A stretch of 64,000 nucleotides of DNA from Natrinema hispanicum (GTDB lineage Archaea > Halobacteriota > Halobacteria > Halobacteriales > Natrialbaceae), in NCBI RefSeq assembly GCF_004217335.1, contig NZ_SHMP01000006.1, positions 330,154 through 394,153 of the forward strand, read 5' to 3'. Below the pieces are notes generated by a model. It made no database searches, had not been told where the DNA came from, and saw nothing but the letters and a program-made list of their open reading frames with translations. Positions 7,780 through 16,132 of this stretch are shown here, in pieces. Numbering within the stretch: the first letter of the stretch is position 1; each line of letters opens with the position of its first letter. A program made the position numbers and the translations under genes.

Positions 7780-8661
7780 ATGGTACTGATGCCCTCCTTT
7801 CGATCCCTCCTCGAGCGACTGACCGACGACCGGTTACGAGCCGCAACCCTCGTCGGGCTCGCGTCGATTCCGATAACACTGGTCTTGGCGTTGGACGCCG
7901 TCCCGCGTGATGGTGTCGTCATCGGCGGTCTCAGTCCAGCAACACCGTTGCTCGCGGCTGGACTGTTCGTCGGCTATCACTACCATGACCGGTCGATAGC
8001 AAGTCGCCGCGCTGGCGTGCGAACCGGCCTCGTCGGGTCGGGTGGCGTCCTCGCGGAGTCCGTCGCCGATCTGGTCACGACGCTCGGCTCCGAGTCGCCG
8101 GCGATGACTGCCGTCACTGTCGTCTTGTTCCTCGTCGAGCTCGTTCTCGGTGTTGCGTTCGTAGCGCTGCTCACGATGGCCAGCGCGATCGTCGGCGCGT
8201 GGGTCGCCAGCAATGTCGCTCGGGTGCGCGATCCCACGGCACCGCGAGCCGAACGTGAACGGCCTGTCGACGACTCGCGGTGGTGGCTCCCAGTCGTCGT
8301 GTACGTGCTCGTTGCCCCGCTGGTGTTGCTCTTCGTGTTCTGGATTGTGTCCGACGGTGGCGGTGGTTCAGTGATTATTGGCGCGTTGTTGCTATTTTGT
8401 CTGGTTGTCACTGCGATCGCTGCAGTCGTCTCGCTCGTCAAAGATACAGAGACGCTCGTGGATGCGAGCGCGGCCTGGCAACCGCTTTCGGTAGTGTACG
8501 TGGCTGGTCCGGTGGGCGTGTACGCGCTCGTCTATCTGGTCGCCTCACTTCGCCAGTCGATACACCCACCCGGGGACGCCATGTATGGATTCGTCGTTGC
8601 ACTCTGGGGGTCGTCGCTCGTGTATCTCATCAACAGACACCGGTACGTCGGCACGCCTTGA
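7780..8661 (+). CDS. Multi-pass membrane protein, unknown function
   Basis: A 293-residue protein with about seven or eight hydrophobic segments, for example LVGLASIPITLVLALDAV, the long TAVTVVLFLVELVLGVAFVAL region, WWLPVVVYVLVAPLVLLFVF, and AMYGFVVALWGSSLVYLI near the end. Loops are rich in Arg and Asp. I do not recognise the family; haloarchaea have many such proteins. The start at 7780 is chosen because AATTTTAAC lies 25-30 bp before it, suiting a leaderless transcript. It is 61 bp after tmcA, and a possible small stem (CCGCCT/AGGCGG) follows it at about 8680-8702. Confidence 0.7.
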   Translation: MVLMPSFRSLLERLTDDRLRAATLVGLASIPITLVLALDAVPRDGVVIGGLSPATPLLAAGLFVGYHYHDRSIASRRAGVRTGLVGSGGVLAESVADLVTTLGSESPAMTAVTVVLFLVELVLGVAFVALLTMASAIVGAWVASNVARVRDPTAPRAERERPVDDSRWWLPVVVYVLVAPLVLLFVFWIVSDGGGGSVIIGALLLFCLVVTAIAAVVSLVKDTETLVDASAAWQPLSVVYVAGPVGVYALVYLVASLRQSIHPPGDAMYGFVVALWGSSLVYLINRHRYVGTP

Positions 8662-8742
8662 CATCATCCAGCGTACCGCCTTCAGCCCGCGGAGAGGCGG
8701 CCACCATTATTTGACGTTCATGCTGGAAGGCTCCAAAACTGG

Positions 8743-9153
8743 ATGGCTCAGTTGACGACGGGTGCGTTGCTGGTCTTTCTGATTATTGCCGTCGCGCTCG
8801 TGTCGCTCCCATCGACCACCGTCCAGAGCGGCGATGTCTACACGGTCCAGCTCACCGACGACGCGCTTCAGACGCTGCTCGAGGTCGACGGCGTCGACCT
8901 GGTGCCCGGCGTGACGGCCGAAACCGACCTCGAGACGCTCGCCCCGGAACAGACGCTCGTCGAGATCATCCTCACGGCAGGGTCGGACCTGATTGGCGAG
9001 ACGATCGACTCGGCAGGCTTTTCAGTGAGCTTTTGGGGCGTGTCGTCGTGCTTCGGACGCTACGAACCGGCCGCCGACCGAGCCGACTCGAGGCAGCCGG
9101 CAGCATGGCTTTGGCGTTTGAGCCCCTCGAGTGACATATGGTCGACGCGGTAA
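8743..9153 (+). CDS. Small exported or membrane-anchored protein, probably frameshifted
   Basis: A 136-residue frame that starts with one hydrophobic segment (TTGALLVFLIIAVALVSLP) followed by an acidic, haloarchaeal-looking stretch (VYTVQLTDDALQTLLEVDGVDLVPG). After about residue 93 the composition changes to Trp, Cys, Ser and Arg rich, which is unlike the rest, and the frame runs 16 bp into the next gene. Another reading frame gives LEAAGSMALAFEPLE and stops at 9134-9136 just before the next ATG. A frameshift near 9025-9040, real or a sequencing error, is therefore likely. Function unknown. Confidence 0.45.
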   Translation: MAQLTTGALLVFLIIAVALVSLPSTTVQSGDVYTVQLTDDALQTLLEVDGVDLVPGVTAETDLETLAPEQTLVEIILTAGSDLIGETIDSAGFSVSFWGVSSCFGRYEPAADRADSRQPAAWLWRLSPSSDIWSTR

Positions 9154-9623
9154 CGGTCCTCGCGATTGCCTTGCTCGTCGGTGCCATCGTCGGAGCGGCC
9201 GTGCCGATGGTTCCGAGTGGGCTCCTCTCGCTTGCCGGCCTCGGCGTCTACTGGTGGGGTGCCGGGTTCGCCGAGTTGAGCGCACTGGCCTTCGTCGTGC
9301 TCGCTGTCCTCGCCATCGTCACGGCACTCATCGAGTTCTTCGGCGGCTCGATCGCCGCCCGCGCAGGCGGTGCGTCGTGGCTGACGACCGCGGCTGCTGC
9401 TATCGTCGGGATCGTCCTCATGGTCGTCACCGGGCCGCTTGGCCTCCTCGTCGGCCTCTTTGGCACTGTCTTCGTCCTCGAGTTCGTTCGTGACGGCGAA
9501 CTCGAGGGGAGCACCCGCTCAGCCGTTTACACGACGATCGGCGTTCTCGCGTCGACAGCGGTGCAAGTGCTGCTAACGGCGTCGATCCTCTTTGGGTTCG
9601 TCGTCGCCGTCTTCGTACTGTGA
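9138..9623 (+). CDS. DUF456 family membrane protein
   Basis: A 161-residue integral membrane protein with the DUF456 layout: glycine-rich hydrophobic segments in series, including LLVGAIVGAAVPMVPSGLLSLAGLGVYWWG, AFVVLAVLAIVTALIEFFGG, a middle segment around IVGIVLMVVTGPLGLLVG, and a final C-terminal segment. Glycine-zipper-like repeats are typical of the family. No enzymatic role is known. It starts almost directly after the likely true end of the preceding small protein gene, so the two may be co-transcribed. Confidence 0.8.
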   Translation: MVDAVTVLAIALLVGAIVGAAVPMVPSGLLSLAGLGVYWWGAGFAELSALAFVVLAVLAIVTALIEFFGGSIAARAGGASWLTTAAAAIVGIVLMVVTGPLGLLVGLFGTVFVLEFVRDGELEGSTRSAVYTTIGVLASTAVQVLLTASILFGFVVAVFVL

Positions 9624-9667
9624 TCGCGGGCAAACACTGAAGCTGTGGCTCTCGTTCACACGGACGA

Positions 9668-9838
9668 ATGAAACCGGAGTGTTCCGAGCCTGACTGCGAG
9701 CGCCCCGCCACGGTCGAGTTGCACATCCCATGGGACGAGAACCGGCTCGTCTGTGCCGCCCACGCTCGCGTGTTGGGTCGGCAAGATGGTGTCGTCGCCG
9801 ACCCGGATCCGGATCGTGCGGACGACTTACTCGAGTAA
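9668..9838 (+). CDS. 56-residue zinc-ribbon-like protein
   Basis: A very short gene encoding MKPECSEPDCERPATVE and ending DPDRADDLLE. Cysteines at 5 and 10 (CSEPDC), a cysteine at about 30 and a histidine at about 33 (LVCAAH) form a likely single zinc site. Such CxxxxC...CxxH miniproteins are frequent in haloarchaea and their roles are largely unknown. The acidic tail is typical. It lies 44 bp after the DUF456 gene and is followed immediately by a family B element (TCA at 9843). Confidence 0.65.
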   Translation: MKPECSEPDCERPATVELHIPWDENRLVCAAHARVLGRQDGVVADPDPDRADDLLE

Positions 9839-9842
9839 CGTA

Positions 9843-9927
9843 TCAGACGGCTCGCTGTCGGTCAGTTCCGGCGCACTCACGACCGCACTGTGGGTGTGCC
9901 GGGAACTCGGGACAGCACTCCGTCTCA
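9843..9927 (+). mobile_element. Family B element at the gltX stop codon
   Basis: The 79-bp element (9846-9924) starts GACGGCTCGCTGTC and ends GACAGCACTCCGTC, imperfect inverted repeats of about 14 bases. It is bounded by TCA on both sides (9843-9845 and 9925-9927). The right TCA is the TGA stop codon of gltX on the minus strand. The inside (GTCAGTTCCGGCGCAC, CCGGGAACTCGGGACAGCA) matches the other family B copies. No open reading frame. Orientation here is called plus. Confidence 0.75.
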
Positions 9928-11643
9928 GGGATGGGCGTAGTAGACGACCGTCTCGTCTTCGTCGTGGCGGTCGATCCGCGCGAAGCCGACGCGCTCGAAC
10001 TGGACCATCTCGTCGGACTCGAGGGCGGCGACACCCGGCTCGGCGCGTCCGGAGACGTCGCCATCCATCGTTCGCATCCGGACGGGAACGCTCTCGCTGG
10101 CAGGCACCCAGTGGACGACGTCGACGTCTCCCTCGCGGACGACGTCGATGTCGTCGCCGGTATACTGGAGCGTGTCGCGGGTGTACTGGAAACAGCCCAG
10201 TCCCTTGAGCCAGATCCGTTCCTCGCGGCCGGGGAGGTCTCCTTCCTCGAGTAAGACGGCATCGCTGACCGGGATCTCTCGCACGCCGCGGTCCTCGTGG
10301 TTGGGGTGGAGCGGCGGGTTCGCTTCGTCCGGTGGGCTACCGCCGAGCGGGAGCTGGACGCCGTCACGGACCAAAAAGCGGCGGTCGGTTTCGTCGTCGA
10401 TCAGGTCGCGGTTGTTCGCGTAGATCGAACTCATCGCGAGGTCGACGTCGGTGGTCGAGGTACCCAGCTGAGTCATCGCGTCGACGATAGCCTCGCCGCG
10501 GATGCCGCGCCGGCGCAGGCTCTTGAGCGTCGGCGCGCGCGGGTCGTCCCAGCCGTCGAGTTTGCCTTGCTCGATCAGTTCCGAGATGGTCGACGTGCTC
10601 ATCTTGACGTCATAGTCGTCGAGTTGGACGTGACCCCAGTGGATCACTTCGGGGTAGTCCCAGTCGAAGTAGTCGTAGACGAACTGCTGGCGTTTCGCGG
10701 AGTCCTGTAGGTCGATCCCGCGGATAATGTGTGTGATCCCGATGAGGTGGTCGTCGACGCCCGACTGGAAGTCCAACATCGGCCAGCACCGGTACTCGCT
10801 GGCCTCCTCGCGCGGGTGTGGCGTGTCGATCATCCGGAAGGCGACCCAGTCGCGCAGCGCGGGGTTCTTGTGCTCGATGTCGGTTTTGACCCGCAGGACC
10901 ATCTCGCCACTGTCGTACTCGCCGTCGATCATGGCCTCGAACTCGGAGCGCACGGTCTCAGTGTCCTTGTCGCGGTGGGGACACGGCTCGCCCGAGTTCT
11001 TCAGCTCCGAGAAGTCCTCGCCTGAACACGAGCAGGTGTAGGCCCCGCCCAGGTCGATCAGCTCGCGGGCGTGGTCGTAGTAGGTCTCGAGACGGTCGCT
11101 CGCCTTGTACGTCGCGTCGGGCTCGAAGCCGAGATAGTCGAGATCCTCGAGAATGTCGTCGTAGGCCGCGAGATCCGGCCGTTTGGTCTCGGGGTCGGTG
11201 TCGTCGAAGCGCACGCAGAACCAGCCGTCGTAGCGGTCGCGATAGGTGCCGATGACGGCGGGCATCCGGGCGTGGCCGACGTGCCACGGGCCGTTGGGGT
11301 TTGGCGCACATCGCATCCGGACCTCGTCGTACTCCTCGGCGTTCGGCAGGTCGGGGAGGTCGTGTTCGTCTTCTTCCTCTTCGGCTTCGATCTCGGCGAG
11401 TTCCTCGGGGGCGAGTTCCTCGAGGCGAGCGCGTTTTTCCTCGTAATCAAGATCGTTGACCCGTCCGACGACGCCGCCGGCGATGCCCGGAATCTCGTCG
11501 CCGTGCTCGCGGAACTCGGGGTTGTCGCCCATTAGCGGTCCCATGATCGCGCCGACGTCGGCGTCGCTTTCGTGTTTGACCGCGTTCAACAGCGCGTGCT
11601 TTTCGACCTCGCGCTCGACGCGCTCGCGTAACTCGTCGTTCAT
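9925..11643 (-). CDS. gltX: Glutamyl-tRNA synthetase (archaeal, non-discriminating type)
   Basis: A 572-residue class I aminoacyl-tRNA synthetase that charges tRNA-Glu, and in archaea probably also tRNA-Gln, whose Glu is later amidated. The HIGH box is PNGPWHVGHAR and the KMSKS-like loop is DVKMSTST; a zinc-type cysteine group CSCSGEDFSELKNSGEPCPHR lies between them. The N-terminal 100 residues form the acidic helical extension of archaeal enzymes (EIEAEEEEDEHDLPDLP). A TATA-like GTTTTTGAC lies about 25-32 bp before the ATG, so it has its own promoter although idsA and the RNase J gene lie just upstream in the same direction. The stop codon coincides with a family B target triplet. Confidence 0.97.
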   Translation of the reverse strand: MNDELRERVEREVEKHALLNAVKHESDADVGAIMGPLMGDNPEFREHGDEIPGIAGGVVGRVNDLDYEEKRARLEELAPEELAEIEAEEEEDEHDLPDLPNAEEYDEVRMRCAPNPNGPWHVGHARMPAVIGTYRDRYDGWFCVRFDDTDPETKRPDLAAYDDILEDLDYLGFEPDATYKASDRLETYYDHARELIDLGGAYTCSCSGEDFSELKNSGEPCPHRDKDTETVRSEFEAMIDGEYDSGEMVLRVKTDIEHKNPALRDWVAFRMIDTPHPREEASEYRCWPMLDFQSGVDDHLIGITHIIRGIDLQDSAKRQQFVYDYFDWDYPEVIHWGHVQLDDYDVKMSTSTISELIEQGKLDGWDDPRAPTLKSLRRRGIRGEAIVDAMTQLGTSTTDVDLAMSSIYANNRDLIDDETDRRFLVRDGVQLPLGGSPPDEANPPLHPNHEDRGVREIPVSDAVLLEEGDLPGREERIWLKGLGCFQYTRDTLQYTGDDIDVVREGDVDVVHWVPASESVPVRMRTMDGDVSGRAEPGVAALESDEMVQFERVGFARIDRHDEDETVVYYAHP

Positions 11644-11717
11644 TACCGTGTGCTATCCGCGCCCGGTCAAAAACCCTCGCGATTCGCGGTGTTGCTCGAT
11701 CTGTGCGGCGACTGATG

Positions 11718-11799
11718 TCAGACGGACTGCCGTCGTCGTGCCGGTACGACCGCGATCGTCCTGGGTCTCACCGGGAACGCGGTATAGCAGCCCGTCTCA
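11718..11799 (+). mobile_element. Family B element at the idsA stop codon
   Basis: The 76-bp element (11721-11796) begins GACGGACTGCCGTC and ends ATAGCAGCCCGTC, with TCA duplicated at 11718-11720 and 11797-11799. The right TCA is the TGA stop of idsA. The inner part is more diverged than other copies but keeps GTGCCGGTACGACCGCGATC and CACCGGGAACGCGG. It separates idsA from the gltX promoter. Confidence 0.65.
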
Positions 11800-12849
11800 G
11801 TAGCCGCGTTCGATCAGGTAATCCGCGAGTTCACAGAGGAGGTCACGCGCCTCGTTGTCCGGCAAGACCTCGAGTCGGTTCTTGCCGCGTTCGACCAGAT
11901 CGCGGGCGGTCTGGTTCGCATAGGAGATCGAGCCAGCCGCCTCGAGTTCGGCGACTGCGTCGTCGATCTCGGCTTCGGTGACCGCGTCGACGTCGTCGGT
12001 GTCGACTAAGTTGTCGACGTCAACGCCCTGCTCGCGGGCGTGGACGGTGATCAGCGTCTGTTTGTTCTCGACGAGGTCGCTGCCCCGCTGTTTGCCGAGT
12101 TGCTCGCTGGGGACGGTCAGGTCGAGGACGTCGTCCTGAATCTGGAACGCACGGCCGACGTCGAGCCCGTAGCCGTAGAGTTCGTCGATCGTCTCGTCGT
12201 CCGCGCCGAGCAAGATCGCCGGCAAGCACGCCGATGCTGCGTAGAGGACGGCCGTCTTCTGTTCGACCATCTCGAGGTACTCGTCGGGCGAGACGTCGGT
12301 GCGTTCCTCGAAGGTGACGTCGAGCGACTGCCCTTCGCAGATGTCCGTACAGGTGGTCGCGAGGACCTCGAACGCGTCGACGACACGGTCCGACTCCGCG
12401 TTCGTCTCGAGCATGATCTCGAACGCTTTCGAGTAGAGCGTGTCGCCGGCCAGAATGGCCGTCTCGAGATCGTACTCCTTGTGGACGGCGGGGACGCCAC
12501 GCCGGAGGTCGTCGTCGTCCATGATGTCGTCGTGGATCAGGGTAAACGACTGGATGACCTCGACGCTGACAGCACCAGCCATCACGTCCACTGGGCCGCT
12601 GTCGTCGAGTGAGGGAAACGACCGATACCCGGTTGAGAGCGCCTCGACGTCGGCCAGCGCCTCCGCTGTCGTCAGGAAGACGGTCGGCCGGAGCCGCTTG
12701 CCGCCTGCATCCAGCAGGTACCGAGAGGCTTCGTAGAGCCGCTCGGGTCGCTGGATGGGAAGCTCCTCGGGAATCGCGTCGTTGACGAGTTCACGACGCT
12801 TGCGCACCGCTTCGAGCACCGCCTGTTCGCGTGCCTCGGGACTCGTCAT
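11797..12849 (-). CDS. idsA: Geranylgeranyl/farnesyl diphosphate synthase
   Basis: A 350-residue trans-prenyltransferase that builds C15-C20 isoprenoid diphosphates for the archaeal ether lipids. The first aspartate-rich motif HDDIMDDD and the second motif QIQDDVLD are intact, as are GGKRLRP and the Mg-binding helices. Large residues before the first motif decide product length, which I cannot settle here. It follows the RNase J gene by one base, so the two are co-transcribed; mevalonate kinase and isopentenyl phosphate kinase of the same pathway lie 8 kb away in the same orientation. Confidence 0.96.
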   Translation of the reverse strand: MTSPEAREQAVLEAVRKRRELVNDAIPEELPIQRPERLYEASRYLLDAGGKRLRPTVFLTTAEALADVEALSTGYRSFPSLDDSGPVDVMAGAVSVEVIQSFTLIHDDIMDDDDLRRGVPAVHKEYDLETAILAGDTLYSKAFEIMLETNAESDRVVDAFEVLATTCTDICEGQSLDVTFEERTDVSPDEYLEMVEQKTAVLYAASACLPAILLGADDETIDELYGYGLDVGRAFQIQDDVLDLTVPSEQLGKQRGSDLVENKQTLITVHAREQGVDVDNLVDTDDVDAVTEAEIDDAVAELEAAGSISYANQTARDLVERGKNRLEVLPDNEARDLLCELADYLIERGY

Positions 12850-12850
12850 A

Positions 12851-14203
12851 TCAGTCGACGAGCTGGATGAGGTTCCCGTTGCGCGTGACGTGGAGGTCCC
12901 GTCCGAGCTTGTAGCCCTCGTTCGAGGCGAGGTCGACGTAGCCCGAGAACCCTTTCATGTCCTGGTGGGCCGGAATGACGTGCTGGGGCTGGAGCGCGTC
13001 GAGCATCTCGTAGTGACCCTCCTGGTTCATGTGCCCGGAGACGTGGATGTCGTCGTAGATGCGCGCGCCCTGCATGCCCAGGAGCTTCTCGGCCTGGTAG
13101 CGCTGGCCCTCGTTGGTCGGCTCGGGGATGACCCGTGCCGAGAAGACGACCTTGTCGCCCTCGTCCAGTTCGTAGGGCGTTTCGCCGCGGGCCATCCGGG
13201 TAAGCATCGCGCGGGGCTCGCCCTGGTGGCCAGTGACGACTGGCAGGTAGTCGCCTTTCCCCTCGTTCATAATGCGCTTGAACGTGCGGTCGACGGACTT
13301 GCGGTGGCCGAACATCCCCAGATCAGTGGGGAAGTCGATAAAGTCGAGCCGTTCGGCGGTGCCCGAATACTTCTCCATCGAGCGACCCAACAGGACGGGC
13401 TGGCGACCGATATCGTCGGCGAACTCGACGAGCGACTTCACGCGGGCGATGTGACTCGAGAAGGTGGTGGCGACGATCCCGCCGTCGTAATCCTCGAGGC
13501 TATAGAGGACGTCCCGGAGGTGTTCGCGGGCGACGTTTTCGGAGGGCGTCCGGCCCTTCTTGTTGGCGTTGGTACAGTCCTCGATGTAACAGAGGACGCC
13601 CTCTCCCTCGCGACCGATCTCACGGAACCGCTCCATGTCGATCGGGTCGCCGATGACGGGCGTGTGGTCCATCCGTTTGTCCAGCCCGTAGACGATCGCG
13701 CCCTCGGGCGTGTGGAGGACGGGGTTGATCGCGTCGATGATCGAGTGGGTGACGTTGACGAACTCGAGGTCGATCTTTCCGGAGTCACCGATCGACATCA
13801 TTTCGCCGGCGTCCATCTTGATCAGGTCGTTCTCGACGCCGAACTTCTGTTCGCCCTCGATCTGCTGTTTGACGAGCTCGATCGTAAACGGCGTTGCGAC
13901 GATCGGCGCGTCGTATCGGTGCGCGAGCTTTGAGATCGCGCCGATGTGGTCAAGGTGACCGTGGGTCGGGACGATCGCCTGGACGTCGCCCTCCAAGTCG
14001 CTCATGACTCGGTCGTCGGGGATCGCGCCCATGTCGATCAGGTCGAGACTGTGCATCCGTTCGGTTTCGACGTTGTCGTGGATCAGCACCTTCGAGAGGT
14101 TCAGACCCATATCGAAGATGACGACGTCGTCACCGGCGCGGACGGCAGTCATCTGCCGTCCGACTTCTTCGTAGCCGCCAATCGTTGCGATTTCGATTTC
14201 CAT
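12851..14203 (-). CDS. rnj: Ribonuclease J (beta-CASP 5'-3' exoribonuclease)
   Basis: A 450-residue metallo-beta-lactamase/beta-CASP nuclease for 5'-to-3' RNA decay. The metal motif [11 protein letters not shown], the later HSIIDAINP, and the beta-CASP stretches [16 protein letters not shown] and [14 protein letters not shown] are visible. The start [15 protein letters not shown] fits the family; four extra codons upstream are possible. Length is normal for archaeal RNase J. It heads a two-gene unit with idsA. The only strong TATA (TTTTTAAG on the minus strand, about 14405) is roughly 200 bp upstream, implying a long leader. Confidence 0.95.
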   Translation of the reverse strand: MEIEIATIGGYEEVGRQMTAVRAGDDVVIFDMGLNLSKVLIHDNVETERMHSLDLIDMGAIPDDRVMSDLEGDVQAIVPTHGHLDHIGAISKLAHRYDAPIVATPFTIELVKQQIEGEQKFGVENDLIKMDAGEMMSIGDSGKIDLEFVNVTHSIIDAINPVLHTPEGAIVYGLDKRMDHTPVIGDPIDMERFREIGREGEGVLCYIEDCTNANKKGRTPSENVAREHLRDVLYSLEDYDGGIVATTFSSHIARVKSLVEFADDIGRQPVLLGRSMEKYSGTAERLDFIDFPTDLGMFGHRKSVDRTFKRIMNEGKGDYLPVVTGHQGEPRAMLTRMARGETPYELDEGDKVVFSARVIPEPTNEGQRYQAEKLLGMQGARIYDDIHVSGHMNQEGHYEMLDALQPQHVIPAHQDMKGFSGYVDLASNEGYKLGRDLHVTRNGNLIQLVD

Positions 14204-14578
14204 GGTTCGTAGCACTGAAAGCCGCGTTGTGGACTCTCATCGAAACGGTCCGCGGACTCCTGGTTGTTCGGCCCCGGCGTCTTGCAGCGCGTCGGCCATC
14301 CCGCTATGCGCTCGCGGAGACAACCAGTCTCCGGCCGGCCTCCGACATCGGAAGCCCCGAACGCACTTGCCCGCGGGTTTCGCTATGTGCTCGTACACGC
14401 CCAGGTCTTAAAAACACAGTGGGTTAGCTCATCGGTTCGTATCCGCCTCGGTGATGGGGTCTCGCGTGTCCAACATCGCCGGCCTACCGCGCCGCTCAGC
14501 CCGTCTTCGCGCATCGTAATCCATTTCCCGGTCGCCCCGAAATACGGTTTCAGTACGCATGCTTTCGGAGGGATCGTC
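14204..14578. other. Gap between rnj and trkA: TATA and long rnj leader
   Basis: These 375 bp hold no convincing gene. A minus-strand TATA-like TTTTTAAG at about 14405-14412 would give the RNase J transcript a leader of some 170-180 nt, which contains a perfect small hairpin GGAGAC-TGGTT-GTCTCC and a GC-rich palindromic stretch (GGCCGGCC). On the plus strand a GGAGGG Shine-Dalgarno at 14567-14572 serves trkA. A 20-codon frame (MADALQDAG) in the leader is possible but unsupported. Confidence 0.45.
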
Positions 14579-15910
14579 GTGTACGTAATCATCGTCGGTG
14601 CCGGTGAAGTCGGGCGGTCGATCGCCGCGAATCTCGAGGACACCCACGACGTCGTCGTCGTCGACCGCGACAGCGACGTGACCGAGGAACTCACCTACTC
14701 GCTGGACGTCCTTACCATCCGTGGCGACGGGACCGATCTCGAGGTGTTGCGTGAGGCCGGCCTCGAGCAAGCCGGGCTCGTCATCGCCTGTACCGACAAC
14801 GACGAGACCAACGCGGTCGTCTGTGGCGCGGCGAAAGCCACGGCCGAGGTCTTCACGATCGCCCGTGTTCGCCGGCGGACGTTGCTCGAGACGTGGCAGG
14901 GCTCGCAGGGGGCGTTCGGTGTCGACTTCATGGTCTGTACCGACCTCCTGACTGCACAGACGATCTTCCGGATCTCCGGGTTGCCAAGCGCTCACGACGT
15001 CGATACGTTCGCTGGTGGGCTCGTACGCATGGCCGAGTTCGACATTCCAGAAGACAGCCCGATCGTCGACCGGACGGTCAGCGAGGCAGACTGCTATGAC
15101 TCGCTGACCTTCGCGGCGATCTTCCGGGACGACGAGATGATCGTCACGCGGGGCGACACCGTCATCCGGGCGTGTGATCGGGTCGTCGTCATCGGCAGTC
15201 CGGACTCGATGCACGATTTCGCCGACGAGGTCGCGACGACGCCGGACGACACCGAGGAAGTCGTCATCGTCGGCGCGAGCGAGATCGGGTTTCAGGCCGC
15301 CCGCGAGTTCGAAGAACACGGCTTCCGGCCGCGATTGATTGAACAGGATCACGAGCGAGCCCGCGAGGTCGCCGAAGCGCTGCCGAATACGATGGTCATG
15401 GAAAGCGACGCGACCAACTCCGAGTTCCTCGCCCGCGAGCACGTCGGCGAGGCCGACGTCGTGGTCGCGGCCTTAGACAGCGACGAGAAGAACCTGCTCG
15501 TCTCACTACTGGCCGACAGACTCGGCGTCGATCGGACCGTCGCCATTATCGAAACACCCGAGTACGCCGATCTCTTCGAGACCGTCGGCGTCGACGTCGC
15601 GGTCAATCCACGCGAGGAGACCGCCGAGGAGATCATCCGGTTTACACGTACTGATCACACCGAGAAAATCGCGATGCTCGAGCACGCTCGTGCCGAAGTC
15701 ATCGAGATCGAGGTCGGCCCCGACAGCATCCTCGTCGGGCAAGAGATTGCGAAGGCGGCCACCGACCTCCCACACGGCGTCGTCATCGGTGCGATCTCTC
15801 GCGGTGGCGAGCACATCACGCCGCGGGGCTCGACGACTGTCCGACCCGGCGATCACGTGATCGTGTTCGTCGACGCGGCCGTGCTCGACGAGGTCGTCGA
15901 ACTGATCTGA
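14579..15910 (+). CDS. trkA: TrkA potassium-uptake regulator with two RCK domains
   Basis: A 443-residue cytoplasmic subunit of the Trk potassium system. Two repeats each start with a Rossmann NAD-binding glycine motif: VIIVGAGEVGRSIAANL near residue 4 and VVIVGASEIGFQAAREF near residue 228, each followed by a TrkA-C domain (for example PDSILVGQEIAKAATDLPHGVVIG). It gates TrkH by binding NAD(H) or ATP. The GTG at 14579 was chosen because GGAGGG precedes it by 7 nt and YVIIVGAGEVG is the family start; the frame is open further upstream. TrkH and a second, single-domain TrkA lie downstream on the other strand. Confidence 0.93.
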   Translation: MYVIIVGAGEVGRSIAANLEDTHDVVVVDRDSDVTEELTYSLDVLTIRGDGTDLEVLREAGLEQAGLVIACTDNDETNAVVCGAAKATAEVFTIARVRRRTLLETWQGSQGAFGVDFMVCTDLLTAQTIFRISGLPSAHDVDTFAGGLVRMAEFDIPEDSPIVDRTVSEADCYDSLTFAAIFRDDEMIVTRGDTVIRACDRVVVIGSPDSMHDFADEVATTPDDTEEVVIVGASEIGFQAAREFEEHGFRPRLIEQDHERAREVAEALPNTMVMESDATNSEFLAREHVGEADVVVAALDSDEKNLLVSLLADRLGVDRTVAIIETPEYADLFETVGVDVAVNPREETAEEIIRFTRTDHTEKIAMLEHARAEVIEIEVGPDSILVGQEIAKAATDLPHGVVIGAISRGGEHITPRGSTTVRPGDHVIVFVDAAVLDEVVELI

Positions 15911-15922
15911 TTCTGATCGGCG

Positions 15923-16132
15923 TCACGCACCCTCGAGAATGCCCCGATAGAGAACGTAACCGACGAAACTCGAGAGATACGCGACCGCGATACCGGTCGT
16001 CAGTGCCGACCGTCCGAGGACGGCGATGAGCGCGACGATGACCGGGCCAAGTAACAAGAGCGAATCGAAGACCCGATCTTCGGCACCTTCCTCGAGCGGG
16101 TCGCCGACGTACGGCAGGTCGCCGATCCTCAT
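15923..16132 (-). CDS. 69-residue membrane protein coupled to TrkH
   Basis: A short protein MRIGDLPYVGDPLEEG with two hydrophobic segments (LLLLGPVIVALIAVLG and LTTGIAVAYLSSFVGYVLY). Its ATG overlaps the trkH stop codon by 4 bp (ATGA), so it is almost certainly translated by coupling from the trkH mRNA. I do not recognise the family. The position suggests an accessory of the potassium channel, for instance a small TrkH-associated subunit, but this is inference. It is convergent with trkA, 12 bp away. Confidence 0.7.
   Translation of the reverse strand: MRIGDLPYVGDPLEEGAEDRVFDSLLLLGPVIVALIAVLGRSALTTGIAVAYLSSFVGYVLYRGILEGA

Noticed and set aside
12755..13933. A 392-codon plus-strand frame
   Set aside because: Antisense to idsA and RNase J; its Val/Asp pattern is the usual mirror of haloarchaeal codons.
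14264..14578. A longer TrkA start at 14264
   Set aside because: The extra 105 residues are Arg- and Pro-rich and not TrkA-like; the GTG at 14579 has a GGAGGG ribosome site.
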